DNA of 21,253 bases. Origin: Thermoplasmata archaeon (GTDB lineage Archaea; Thermoplasmatota; Thermoplasmata; UBA184). Location: the NCBI GenBank assembly GCA_027314845.1, contig DAHVAA010000006.1, positions 1 to 21,253 of the forward strand, in the 5' to 3' direction. Of the stretch, positions 1-7,130 are shown in pieces; the first letter of the stretch is position 1; each line of letters begins with the position of its first letter. Made by a program: the position numbers and the translations under genes. The notes beneath the pieces were generated by a model. It saw only the letters and a list, made by a program, of their open reading frames with translations, was not told where the DNA came from and did no database searches.

Positions 1-67
1 AGAGCCGGAGCACGTGGGCGATGGACGCCGATTCGTTGAGCGTGGGGACGACCAGGGAGGCCCGCAT
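1..67 (-). CDS. Family 2 glycosyltransferase, N-terminal fragment cut by window edge
   Basis: Reading the minus strand from an ATG at 67, the first 22 codons give MRASLVVPTLNESASIAHVL and then RL. The pattern VVPTLNE followed by S/N-I and VLR is the classic opening of GT-A family 2 glycosyltransferases, such as dolichyl-phosphate mannose or glucose synthases, where the first strand binds the nucleotide sugar. The gene runs off the left edge, so substrate and membrane anchoring cannot be judged. A GGAGGGTGA stretch lies about 13 bases upstream, far for a ribosome binding site but present. It diverges from archease. The family call is fairly secure for so short a piece; the exact enzyme is unknown. 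Confidence 0.6.
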   Translation of the reverse strand, partial: MRASLVVPTLNESASIAHVLRL

Positions 68-93
68 CGGCGGATCGAGTTCACCCTCCGGTC

Positions 94-102
94 GCGTAAA
101 CC
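94..102. promoter_or_regulatory. Possible TATA box between divergent glycosyltransferase and archease genes
   Basis: GCGTAAACC is the only A/T-rich stretch in the gap between the divergent genes. On the minus strand it reads GGTTTACGC, about 30 bases before the glycosyltransferase ATG, which fits an archaeal TATA position for a leaderless transcript. On the plus strand it could serve archease. Weak, position-based evidence only. Confidence 0.3.
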
Positions 103-156
103 CTCCCGCCCCTCCAGCGGAGCACGAGCGCGACGCGCTGCGCCGGCCGGCCGGCC

Positions 157-570
157 CGACGCTGGGGCAGCTTTCCGACGACCGCCGACGTCGGCATCTG
201 GGCGACGGGGAGTTCGGCCGCGCTCCTCCTCGAAGCGCTGGGCCTCGGGCTCTATGCCCTCATGACCGACCTGCGCCGGGTACGCCCGTCGGAGGAGCGC
301 GCCGTCAGCGCATCGGGAAGCGACCCGGCCGAGCTCGTCGTGGCGTACCTTACCGAGCTGTTGCTCCTCAAGGAGGCGGACGGATTCCTCGGCCGGCGCC
401 TCCGGGTGCGGCCCGTCGGCGACCCTCCGACCGCGCTCGTCGCGAGCGTCACGGGAGAAGGGTTCGACCCCGCCCGCCATGTCGCTCGGGTCGACGTGAA
501 GGCCATCACCTTGCACGCGCTCGAGTTCGACCCGGCCCGCGGGCGAGCCCGGGTGATCGTCGATATCTAG
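157..570 (+). CDS. Archease (RtcB tRNA ligase cofactor); start codon unresolved
   Basis: Archease helps the RNA ligase RtcB with GTP-dependent guanylylation during tRNA splicing and repair. The translation shows the family signature TTADVGIWA near the N terminus, then EALGLGLYALMTDL, an ELVVAYLTELLLLKEADGF helix, and the C-terminal VDVKAITLHALEF and ARVIVDI. The Asp in TADVGI and the terminal Asp fit the metal-binding acidic residues of the family. The domain begins near RRWGSF at about 157, where archeases normally start. However, the frame holds no ATG, GTG or TTG between the stop at 97-99 and the ATG at 262, and that ATG lies inside the conserved domain and would remove the TADVGI strand. 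A sequence error, a frameshift in the GGCCGGCCGGCC run at 145-156, or a non-canonical start must be invoked. The family call is strong; the start is not. Confidence 0.85.
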   Translation, partial: RRWGSFPTTADVGIWATGSSAALLLEALGLGLYALMTDLRRVRPSEERAVSASGSDPAELVVAYLTELLLLKEADGFLGRRLRVRPVGDPPTALVASVTGEGFDPARHVARVDVKAITLHALEFDPARGRARVIVDI

Positions 571-593
571 CCCGGCCCGAGCCGGAGCGGCGA

Positions 594-1730
594 CTACGGC
601 ATTCGCTCGACGATCGCGCGCAGCGCCGCCGCGGATTGGGGGAGTCGCCCGGCTTTCCCGAGGACCCGCTCGAGCGCGGCGAAGGTCACGAGGAGGTCCG
701 GCCAATCGGCGATGCCCATGTGGCCGATCCGGAAGATCTTCCCCGTGAGCGCCCCCTGGCCGCCCTGCACGAGGACGTTGTACTCGCGCTCGAGGACCTT
801 GCGGAGCTCGGGGTCGCCCATCCCGTCCGGGTTCTTCACGGCGGTCACGGTGTCGGAGGCCCAGCGCCGGTCGGGGAACAGGGAGAGTCCGAGCGCGTCG
901 ACCGCGGCCCGGCTCGCCTCCGCGAGACGATGGGTCCGCTCCAGCCGGCGCTCGAGCCCCTCCTCGCGCAGGAGGAGCAGCGCTTCGCGCAGGGCGAGGA
1001 AGAGCGGGACCGCCGGGGTCCACGGGGTGTCGTTCTTCTCGAGAGACTTCAGGTGGGCGGCGAGGTCGAGGTAGTAGGATCCGGGATGCAGCGCGGCGCG
1101 CGCCCGGTCGGAGAGATGGACGATCGCGAGGCCCGCCGGCGCCGCGAGGCCCTTCTGGCTCCCGGCGACGACCGCGTCGACCCCCCAGGACTCGATGGGA
1201 AGGGGGATCCCGGCGACCGCGCTGATCCCGTCGACCAGAAAGAGCGCTCCCGACCTACGGACCGCGGGAGCGAGGAGCGAGAGGTCGTTCGCGAACCCGG
1301 CGCTCGTCTCGTTGTGGACGACACACACCGTGCCGACATCGCCCTTCTCAAGCTCGGCCGCCGCCGCTGCGAACGGGAGCGGTTGGCCCCACGGCGCGGA
1401 GAGGGTCGTCACGTTCGGGGAGTAGCGACGGACGATCTCGTTCGTCCGCTCCCCGAAGTTCCCGTTCGCGAGGACGAGCGTCCTACGGTCCTTCGGCACG
1501 AGCGCGGAATAGACGGCTTCGAGACCGGCCGTCCCGCTGCCCGACAGGATGACCTGATGGCCCTTCGCCCCGAACAGGACCGGGAGCAGCTCCCGGATCT
1601 CCTGGACGATGCCGTGGAAGTAGTCCCCCCGGTGATTGAGCGAGGGCATCGCCATGGCCCGCAAGACCCGCGGGTGGATCCGAACCGGTCCGGCGATGAG
1701 GAACGTCGTCGTCTCGGGGTCGAACGTCAT
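594..1730 (-). CDS. Class V pyridoxal-phosphate aminotransferase (serine-pyruvate/alanine-glyoxylate type)
   Basis: This 378-residue protein has the fold-type I layout of the serine-pyruvate/alanine-glyoxylate aminotransferase family. It opens with FLIAGPVRIHP, has the cofactor phosphate loop SGSGTAGLE (about 63-71), the HNETSAGF motif (139-146), the cofactor-binding Asp in VDGIS (167), and the Schiff-base lysine in SQKGLA (Lys193). An Arg in KIFRIGHMG near the C terminus should bind the substrate carboxylate. Length is normal. Its ATG overlaps the stop of the upstream SerA-like gene (ATGA), so the two are translationally coupled. The pair could make serine from a 2-hydroxy acid through a keto acid, or work in glyoxylate/serine turnover. 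The amino donor and the direction of flux cannot be read from sequence. Confidence 0.88.
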   Translation of the reverse strand: MTFDPETTTFLIAGPVRIHPRVLRAMAMPSLNHRGDYFHGIVQEIRELLPVLFGAKGHQVILSGSGTAGLEAVYSALVPKDRRTLVLANGNFGERTNEIVRRYSPNVTTLSAPWGQPLPFAAAAAELEKGDVGTVCVVHNETSAGFANDLSLLAPAVRRSGALFLVDGISAVAGIPLPIESWGVDAVVAGSQKGLAAPAGLAIVHLSDRARAALHPGSYYLDLAAHLKSLEKNDTPWTPAVPLFLALREALLLLREEGLERRLERTHRLAEASRAAVDALGLSLFPDRRWASDTVTAVKNPDGMGDPELRKVLEREYNVLVQGGQGALTGKIFRIGHMGIADWPDLLVTFAALERVLGKAGRLPQSAAALRAIVERMP

Positions 1731-2677
1731 CGCGACCCTCCGGGAGGCGGGACGAGGGCGGTCAGGGGCTCGCCCCGAAGGGCGCGGAGTACCTCCTCGA
1801 CCGTGTCGCGGCCGGCGCGCATCTGGGCTTCGGGGGTCGATGCGCCGAGGTGGGGAGTCGCGATCAGGTGCGGATGCTCGAGCAGTTCTCGGTTCATGGG
1901 TGGTTCCTCCTCAAAGACGTCGAGCGCGGCGCCGGCCAGCTGGCCCGAGGCCAGGGCCGAGGCGAGCGCGGCCTCGTCGACGAGGGCGCCGCGGGCGACA
2001 TTGATGAGGAAGCTACCGGCCTTCATCCGCGCGAACGCCGGTGCGTCGAGAAGGTGATGGTTCTCCTCCGTGAGCGCGGCGTGCACGCTCACGATGTCCG
2101 CCCGGGACAGCAGCTCGGAGAACGGGAGCATCTCGGTCCCGTCCTCGGGGTGTTTCACGAACGGGTCGAAGGCGACACACCGGGCCCCGAGGGAGACGAA
2201 GTGTCGGGCCGCTTCCCGCGCGATCCGGCCGTAGCCCACAAAGCCGACGGTGCGGTCGGCGAGCTCCCCACCGTGCGTCCCACGCTCCCACCGGCCGGCC
2301 TTCGTCGCTACGATCTGGGGATACAGTCCTCGAACGAGGAGCAGGGCGAGGAGGACGGTGAGCTCCGCCACGCTACGGGTCGCCGCGGCGGGGGCGTTCA
2401 CGACGCGGACCCCCCGACGCCCGGCGGCGGCCATGTCGATATTGTCCACGCCGACCCCGGCCCGGGCGATGAGCGTAAGCTTCGGCGCCGCGGCGAGCAA
2501 GCGCTCGGTGACCTTCGTGCGGCTCCGCACGATCAGGCCCCAGGCCTCGGCGAGATGTTCGGGAAGGCGCGCGGGGTCCTTGCTCGCATCGATAAGGCGA
2601 CACGGACCCGATTGTAGCCGTTCGAGCGCGGCCGCGTCGATGGGGTCGGCGACCACGACGGTCGGGAGCTCGGCCAT
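1727..2677 (-). CDS. serA: SerA-like D-2-hydroxyacid dehydrogenase (3-phosphoglycerate dehydrogenase type, no ACT domain)
   Basis: An NAD-dependent 2-hydroxyacid dehydrogenase of 316 residues. The substrate domain carries ARAGVGVDNID (71-81) and the Rossmann domain carries GYGRIA (148-153) with Asp171 at the end of the next strand. The catalytic set is complete: Arg229 in INVARG, Glu258 in DVFEEEP and His276 in TPHLGAS. It lacks the C-terminal ASB and ACT domains of full-length archaeal SerA (about 520 residues), so feedback inhibition by serine through ACT is not expected. It is the first gene of a two-gene unit with the class V aminotransferase. A TATA-like box about 28 bases before the ATG suggests a leaderless mRNA. 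Closest alternatives are glyoxylate/hydroxypyruvate reductase or another short-chain-length hydroxyacid dehydrogenase; the paired aminotransferase favours a serine-related role. Confidence 0.85.
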   Translation of the reverse strand: MAELPTVVVADPIDAAALERLQSGPCRLIDASKDPARLPEHLAEAWGLIVRSRTKVTERLLAAAPKLTLIARAGVGVDNIDMAAAGRRGVRVVNAPAAATRSVAELTVLLALLLVRGLYPQIVATKAGRWERGTHGGELADRTVGFVGYGRIAREAARHFVSLGARCVAFDPFVKHPEDGTEMLPFSELLSRADIVSVHAALTEENHHLLDAPAFARMKAGSFLINVARGALVDEAALASALASGQLAGAALDVFEEEPPMNRELLEHPHLIATPHLGASTPEAQMRAGRDTVEEVLRALRGEPLTALVPPPGGSR

Positions 2678-2699
2678 CGCGCCTCGGACCCGGGACCTC

Positions 2700-2710
2700 T
2701 TGAAAACCCT
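2700..2710 (-). promoter_or_regulatory. TATA-like box of the serA-aminotransferase operon
   Basis: On the minus strand this reads AGGGTTTTCAA, the only A/T-rich run in the 52-base gap. It is centred about 28 bases before the serA ATG, as expected if transcription starts at or next to the start codon. No Shine-Dalgarno sequence precedes the ATG. Confidence 0.5.
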
Positions 2711-2729
2711 TTGCCGTGGGCGGGCCGGA

Positions 2730-3659
2730 CTACGCCGCCTTGGGCACGGCGGTCCGGTCGAGCGCCGAGCGCACGATCGCCTCGCCGCGGATCCCGCGGA
2801 TCCACGGCTCGGGCTTGACGATCACCCGGTGGGCAAGCGCCGGGACGGCGAGCGCTTTCGCGTCATCGGGGAGGACGAAATCTCGGCCTCGGAGGAGCGC
2901 CCGGGCCCGGGCGACCTTCTGGAGGGCGAGCGAGCCCCGCGGGGAGGCACCGACCTCGCACCGGGCGTCGTCCCGCGTGGCCCGAACGAGGTCGACGATG
3001 TACCCCGCTACGGACGCATCGAGCTCGACCTCTTCGACCGCGCGCTGGAGCTCGGAGAAAGTGGCGATGTTGCTCACCGGCCCCACCTCGATCGTCTCGG
3101 TCTTTCGTTGACGGCGCCGTTCGAGGATCCGACGCTCCTCGTCGGGGGTCGGGTAGCCGACTTTGAGCCGGAGCAGGAACCGGTCGACCTGGGCCTCGGG
3201 CAACGGGTACGTCCCCTCGAGCTCGAGGGGGTTCTCCGTCGCGATGACCAGGAACGGCCGAGGGAGCGGATAGGTCGACCGCTCGCTCGTCACTTGGTAC
3301 TCCTGCATCGCTTCGAGCAGGGCCGACTGGACCTTCGGAGGGGCGCGGTTGATCTCGTCGGCGAGGAGGAGGTTCGTGAACAGCGGTCCCGGTCGGAAGA
3401 GGAACTCGGACTTCGCGGGGTCGAGGAGCTCCGCGCCGGTGATGTCGTGAGGAAGGAGGTCCGCCGTGAACTGGATCCGCTGGAACGAAAGCCCGAGGGC
3501 CCGGGCGAACGACTTCGCCATCAGCGTCTTCCCGAGACCGGGGAGGTCCTCGATCAACAGGTGCCCGTCCGCGATGAGCCCGGTGAGGACGAGGTCGACC
3601 GCCTCATCCCGTCCGACGATCGCGGTGGCGACCTGGGCGCGGATCTGGCCGGCGAGCAT
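2730..3659 (-). CDS. moxR: MoxR-family AAA+ ATPase
   Basis: MoxR ATPases are chaperone-like AAA+ proteins that usually act with DUF58 and DUF4129/VWA proteins to mature or remodel membrane or secreted targets. From the ATG at 3659 the protein has 309 residues: Walker A PGLGKT (40-45), Walker B LLLADEIN (97-104), sensor 1 in IATENP (Asn143), the arginine-finger region VDRF (Arg160) and sensor 2 in GASPRG (Arg241). A GTG seven codons upstream (3680) is possible, but the ATG has GGAGG five bases before it, so I prefer it. The gene follows the DUF4129-DUF58 chain on the same strand after a 295-base gap and has its own TATA-like box. In many genomes MoxR comes first in such clusters; here it is last. 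Confidence 0.92.
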   Translation of the reverse strand: MLAGQIRAQVATAIVGRDEAVDLVLTGLIADGHLLIEDLPGLGKTLMAKSFARALGLSFQRIQFTADLLPHDITGAELLDPAKSEFLFRPGPLFTNLLLADEINRAPPKVQSALLEAMQEYQVTSERSTYPLPRPFLVIATENPLELEGTYPLPEAQVDRFLLRLKVGYPTPDEERRILERRRQRKTETIEVGPVSNIATFSELQRAVEEVELDASVAGYIVDLVRATRDDARCEVGASPRGSLALQKVARARALLRGRDFVLPDDAKALAVPALAHRVIVKPEPWIRGIRGEAIVRSALDRTAVPKAA

Positions 3660-3710
3660 CTGCGCCTCCGGCCCCTTCACCTGATTCCCCGGCGCGCGGC
3701 AGGCCCCGAC

Positions 3711-3719
3711 GGTATATGG
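3711..3719 (-). promoter_or_regulatory. TATA box of moxR
   Basis: Minus-strand CCATATACC is centred about 35 bases before the possible GTG and 56 before the preferred ATG. Transcription starting 25 bases downstream would give a leader of about 30 bases that includes the GGAGG site. This supports separate transcription of moxR from the DUF58 chain. Confidence 0.55.
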
Positions 3720-3824
3720 GAGCCGCTAGCACGGCGAGGCGGGGAGCCGTCCCCGTGTTCCCCGGCCGTAACGATCCGCGTCACAGCAGGCGATCGCCCT
3801 CTCGGCGGTCTGACCCCGGCCGGG

Positions 3825-3837
3825 GGTGTCGGACACC
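3825..3837. repeat. Perfect 13-base palindrome upstream of moxR
   Basis: GGTGTCGGACACC has two 6-base arms around one central base. It sits about 105-125 bases upstream of the moxR TATA-like box and inside larger overlapping inverted repeats. It resembles an operator in form, but no regulator can be assigned and random GC-rich palindromes are common in such DNA. Confidence 0.35.
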
Positions 3838-3902
3838 GGGGTTGTCCTCACGTCATCCTCGGCGGACGACCCGTCCGCATGGAGTCAAGAGGGACCCTTC
3901 GA

Positions 3903-3933
3903 CGGTACCCGGGCACGGCACGGAGCCGTACCG
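3903..3933 (-). terminator. Possible stem-loop after the DUF58 operon
   Basis: CGGTAC (3903-3908) pairs with GTACCG (3928-3933), and inner GGC/GCC triplets can extend the stem past a small bulge. It begins 22 bases after the stop of the last gene of the chain. It lacks the U-rich tract typical of archaeal terminators, so the role is uncertain. Confidence 0.3.
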
Positions 3934-3954
3934 GTCCCCCCAGGGGATCGACGG

Positions 3955-4473
3955 CTAAATCGTTGTGGCCTCTTCCCGGTCGAAGGCGCTCGGACGGGCG
4001 ACCAGCATCGCGAGGGTGACGAGGGCCCCCACGAGCAGCGCGGCGGCGACCCCGATCGGGGCCGCGTGCGACGGAAGGAGGAACGAGCTCGCCCAGGCGA
4101 TGCCGAGCGCGAGCGCGGGGACGAGCAGCGTCGTGCGGGCGCGGGCGAGGCCACCGGTCGGACGCGCCGGGTCCTCCGCGAGCCACGCCAGGAACGCCAG
4201 CCCACCCGCTCCGGCGAGGAGCTCGGGAAGTAGCCCGTAGGGGCTCGCGAGCGCCCCCACCACGAGTCCGGCGAGCGCGGGGATCGGCGCGGTCGCCCGC
4301 ACGTGAGGCAGGGTGAGGGCGCGCATCGCGATCGCCGCGGCCGGGAGCGCGAGCGTGAGCAGGAGCGCCGGGAGCACCGGGAGGGTCCCATAGAAGCCGA
4401 GGAGGCCGCTCACCAGGAGGAGGGCCGCGCCCGACACGATCCCGGGGCGTCGGGCGGGGACGGAGGGGCTCAT
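3955..4473 (-). CDS. Multi-pass membrane protein of the MoxR/DUF58 module
   Basis: A 172-residue protein made almost wholly of hydrophobic segments: about five or six helices rich in Leu, Ala and Val, separated by short loops such as RALTLPHVRATA and EDPARPTGG, ending in a charged tail RPSAFDREEATTI. No family motif is recognised. Its ATG overlaps the DUF58 stop (ATGA), so it is the last member of a four-gene translationally coupled chain. It may anchor or assist the DUF58/DUF4129 proteins in the membrane; this is inferred from position only. It lies where a transglutaminase-like membrane protein sits in some bacterial clusters, but it is too short and has no Cys-His-Asp catalytic pattern. 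Confidence 0.75.
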   Translation of the reverse strand: MSPSVPARRPGIVSGAALLLVSGLLGFYGTLPVLPALLLTLALPAAAIAMRALTLPHVRATAPIPALAGLVVGALASPYGLLPELLAGAGGLAFLAWLAEDPARPTGGLARARTTLLVPALALGIAWASSFLLPSHAAPIGVAAALLVGALVTLAMLVARPSAFDREEATTI

Positions 4474-5765
4474 CCCAGCCTCCGCGGCGCCGGGCGACGT
4501 AGCAGGTCGACGAACCGGGAGAGCGACCAATACTCCTCCCAGTCGATCGTGGGCGCCTCCTCCCAGGTCCGGGCGACCCGGGTCCGCCGCATGAGTCGAA
4601 AGATCCGGAGCACGAGCGCTTCGTCCTCGGGGTCGAGCGTCCCCAACTCCGCTTCGAGCGGAACGGGCGACGGACTGAGCACGATGACCGGAAACCCGCG
4701 TCGCCGCAAGTGGAGGACGAGCTCGCTCGCCTCGTCGTCCGCGAGCGAAGAGAAGAGGACCGTCGTGACCCCGGGCGGGAAGTAGCGGCTCGCCGAGACC
4801 GCTCCCCGCTCGGCCGGGATCCCCGCGGGCCCGAGACGGGCCGCGAGCAGCTGGGTCCGGATCCGCAACTGGTGCGCCCGTCCGCTCCCGAGCGGCACGG
4901 CGTCCAGGAACTCGCCGAACACGCCCAGCCCGACCCGGGACTTCTCGCGGAGAAAGGAGTCCGCGATCCCGGCGGCCGCGGCGCGCGAGATCGAAAGGAG
5001 CCGCTCGTCGATCGTGGGGCCAAAATTCGTCCCCCGAGCATCGAGCAGGAGCAGTACGTCCCCGGTCCGGTCCAGGAGATACTCGTTCGCGAGCAACCGC
5101 CCCGCGCGCGCGCTGGCTCGCCAGTTGATGTGGCGGTACGGATCGCTCGGGGTCGCCGCCCGAAGCCCATAGAACTCGCCGGTCGAGCCGACACGATGCG
5201 ACCGCGACTCGCCGGGAAGCGCCATCGTCCGGCGGAGGCGCACCGCTCCCACCCGGACGAGCTCGGGCGGGTACCGCTCCGCCACGAGCGGCGTAGGGTC
5301 GTAGCGTGCCGGCCGCTCGACGAGGCCCGTGGCGTCCCGCCAGACGATCCGGGGCGGTGGAATGACGGCGATCGTCGGTTCCCGCGCGCGCCATCGGAAC
5401 TCGAACCGAATCTCCCCGTCGCGTCGTTCGACGCTCGGTTCCTCCAGCGGTTCGATCCCCGCGGGTTCCTCCAGCTCCAGCTCGAGGTCCCGGGGGTCGG
5501 TGCGATCCAGGGTCCGGGCACGGCCGCGCAACACGACCTCCATCGCGCTCCCGGTCAGCTCTCGTTCGAGCCGAAGTTCGGGGGCCCCCCGTGGGCCGCC
5601 GAGCGCAGCGGCCGGACCGGCCAAGAGCAGCGGCAGAGCGAGAAACAGCGGCGCGGGCGACTTGAGCGCGACCGCGGCGGCGAGGAGGGCGGCCCCGGTG
5701 GCGAAGAGCAGGAAGACAAGCGGGGTCCAGCGGAGCGGGGCTTCTCCGGGTGACGGGGAGCTCAT
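4470..5765 (-). CDS. DUF58 domain membrane protein
   Basis: A 431-residue protein. Two hydrophobic helices near the N terminus (about 13-33 and 38-57) precede a large domain. The DUF58 signature follows SHRVGSTGEFYGLR, with the TPSDPYRHINWRASAR motif, then LLANEYLLDRTGDVLLLLDAR, which starts a von Willebrand A-like half. DUF58 proteins are regular partners of MoxR ATPases, and the VWA-like half is thought to bind the client or ATPase. Its ATG overlaps the upstream stop, and its stop overlaps the next ATG (ATGA at both ends). I chose the ATG at 5765 because of this overlap and because the protein then opens directly with the membrane helices; a longer open frame upstream is antisense-like low-complexity sequence. 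Confidence 0.88.
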   Translation of the reverse strand: MSSPSPGEAPLRWTPLVFLLFATGAALLAAAVALKSPAPLFLALPLLLAGPAAALGGPRGAPELRLERELTGSAMEVVLRGRARTLDRTDPRDLELELEEPAGIEPLEEPSVERRDGEIRFEFRWRAREPTIAVIPPPRIVWRDATGLVERPARYDPTPLVAERYPPELVRVGAVRLRRTMALPGESRSHRVGSTGEFYGLRAATPSDPYRHINWRASARAGRLLANEYLLDRTGDVLLLLDARGTNFGPTIDERLLSISRAAAAGIADSFLREKSRVGLGVFGEFLDAVPLGSGRAHQLRIRTQLLAARLGPAGIPAERGAVSASRYFPPGVTTVLFSSLADDEASELVLHLRRRGFPVIVLSPSPVPLEAELGTLDPEDEALVLRIFRLMRRTRVARTWEEAPTIDWEEYWSLSRFVDLLRRPAPRRLG

Positions 5766-6169
5766 GCTCTCCGTTCGAGGTCGTCCAGCCGTTCGTTCAG
5801 CTCGTGACGGAACTCGGCCGGGCTCAGCCGAAGGAGGCGGGCGAGCTCTGCCCGAGAACGGGCCGGTCGCCCCGGATTCGAGCCCTGGCGCTCGAGGCGA
5901 TCGACCAGATCGACGATCGACTCGCGTCCGAACCGGCCCGAGCGGAAGGTCGCGCGCAGGTTCCCCGATGGGGCGCTCTGCTCGGGACGGCGCGACCGGG
6001 ACTCCGTGCGGGGCGCGCCCATCCAGGCCTCTCCGAAGAGAACGCCCGCCGCCACGAGGGCCACCACGCCGGCGAAGACCGCGAGGGAGCTCGACGGGTC
6101 GGCCCAGATCGCGACCGCGGTAGCGAGCACGATGACGATCGGCAACGTCCATCCGAACGGGAGCCTCAT
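5762..6169 (-). CDS. Small membrane protein linking DUF4129 and DUF58 genes
   Basis: This 135-residue protein has two helices in tandem (about 6-23 and 28-47), then a basic, disordered linker rich in Arg, Ser and Pro. It ends in a charged helical segment, SRAELARLLRLSPAEFRHEL plus NERLDDLERR, that looks like a compact helical or coiled-coil protein-binding tail. No known domain is recognised. It is locked between the DUF4129 and DUF58 genes by ATGA overlaps on both sides, so equimolar production with them is likely. A scaffolding role in the same membrane complex is inferred. The start at 6169 is fixed by the overlap and by the helix that follows at once. Confidence 0.78.
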   Translation of the reverse strand: MRLPFGWTLPIVIVLATAVAIWADPSSSLAVFAGVVALVAAGVLFGEAWMGAPRTESRSRRPEQSAPSGNLRATFRSGRFGRESIVDLVDRLERQGSNPGRPARSRAELARLLRLSPAEFRHELNERLDDLERRA

Positions 6170-7098
6170 CGCGCGGCCTCGGGCCGATTGCCGAGGTCCT
6201 CGATCGCGGCGCGGATCGCCTCCCGGGCATCGGTCAGATGCGCCGGTTCCAGGGCGTGCGAGGAGTACCGAGCTTCTTCGAACAGCCGCGTGAGGGCGGT
6301 CGCGGCGTTCGACCGGATCCCCAGGGCGATCAGGTGGCGCGTTCGAATCTCCTCCGGGGTCTCGGGCCCCACCCACCCGATGAGCGGGGCGATCCGTTCC
6401 AGGAACTCGGTGTAGAGCGCGATGATCACGCGACGTGGGTCATCGCCCAGGTCGAGCTGGCGGTGCGCTTCCTCGAGCGCGGCCTTCACGCGACGCACGG
6501 CCTCCACTCGGGCGAGGCGCGGACCCCCTTCCTCGCGGCGCGACCGGACCAGCGCCCGGGCCGCCGGCACCGCGACGACCGCGATGACCACGACCGCCGC
6601 GGCGATGACGGCGAACGGAACCCAGGGGGGCACGCCGGGCAAAAGGAAAGGGGTGACGTTGCCGATGGGGGTGAGGTTCGCGGCCGTCGAATTGTTCGTG
6701 AGGGACGGGGGAGGCGACGTCCCGTTCGAGCTGATGGGAACGGATCCCGTGGGAGCGGGGCCGCCGCCCGTGTAGACCCGAAAGAACGCGACCAGGAGGA
6801 TCAGGATCAGGATGACGACCAGGAGGTTGGCGACCGCCCGGCTCGGAACCCCTACGGTGCCATTGGCGAGGCGCTGGTAGACGAACAGGCCGATCAGTAG
6901 GCCGAGGAAGACGAGGATCGCCCAGGCAATGAGCGCGTTCGGTAGGAACAGCTCGCTGATGTGCGGCGGGGGCGCGCCCGAGCTGGTCGCCGCGCCTATG
7001 AGGAGGCTCGAGGCGGCGCCGACGGCGAGCGCGACCAGGAGCGCGACCAGGAGCACGCGGGAGGTGCCGGTCGGCCCCGGCGGAGGTGCGACGCGCAT
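6166..7098 (-). CDS. DUF4129 domain membrane protein with sequon-rich external loop
   Basis: A 310-residue protein with membrane helices at about 14-38, 52-74, 88-111 and 160-182, and a C-terminal cytoplasmic DUF4129 domain (about 245-300) carrying TPEEIRTRHL and RLFEEARYSSHAL. DUF4129 proteins accompany MoxR, DUF58 and often transglutaminases. The loop between helices 3 and 4 is Pro/Ser/Asn-rich and holds five N-glycosylation sequons (Asn125, 135, 136, 141, 147), so it is probably outside and glycosylated by archaeal oligosaccharyltransferase. It is the first gene of the coupled chain, with GGAGGG five bases before the ATG and a TATA box further up. Confidence 0.87.
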   Translation of the reverse strand: MRVAPPPGPTGTSRVLLVALLVALAVGAASSLLIGAATSSGAPPPHISELFLPNALIAWAILVFLGLLIGLFVYQRLANGTVGVPSRAVANLLVVILILILLVAFFRVYTGGGPAPTGSVPISSNGTSPPPSLTNNSTAANLTPIGNVTPFLLPGVPPWVPFAVIAAAVVVIAVVAVPAARALVRSRREEGGPRLARVEAVRRVKAALEEAHRQLDLGDDPRRVIIALYTEFLERIAPLIGWVGPETPEEIRTRHLIALGIRSNAATALTRLFEEARYSSHALEPAHLTDAREAIRAAIEDLGNRPEAAR

Positions 7099-7103
7099 CC
7101 GAT

Positions 7104-7109
7104 CCCTCC
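7104..7109 (-). promoter_or_regulatory. Ribosome binding site of the DUF4129 gene
   Basis: Minus-strand GGAGGG lies five bases before the ATG. It shows that genes with a leader in this genome use Shine-Dalgarno initiation, and it fixes the start of the operon's first gene. Confidence 0.6.
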
Positions 7110-7130
7110 GTCCACGACGAGGCGGGTCGG

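Larger units (their letters stand above)
3720..3954. other. Intergenic stretch with overlapping palindromes, no gene seen
   Basis: No frame here has protein-like composition or a recognisable motif on either strand. It lies downstream of the four-gene membrane chain and upstream of the moxR promoter. It contains a cluster of inverted repeats: a perfect GGTGTC-G-GACACC at 3825-3837, ACCCCGG/CCGGGGT arms at 3813-3819 and 3836-3842, and a hairpin at 3903-3933. Candidate uses are termination of the chain and regulation of moxR. Confidence 0.45.

Noticed and set aside
21..2057. A 678-residue plus-strand open frame
   Set aside because: It is antisense to the aminotransferase and serA, is Arg/Pro/Gly-rich without any domain, and is open only because high GC content makes stops rare.
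3848..5521. A 557-residue minus-strand open frame over the DUF58 and membrane protein genes
   Set aside because: It is Arg/Ser/Pro-rich in an off frame, while the other frames carry the DUF58 domain and clear membrane helices joined by ATGA.
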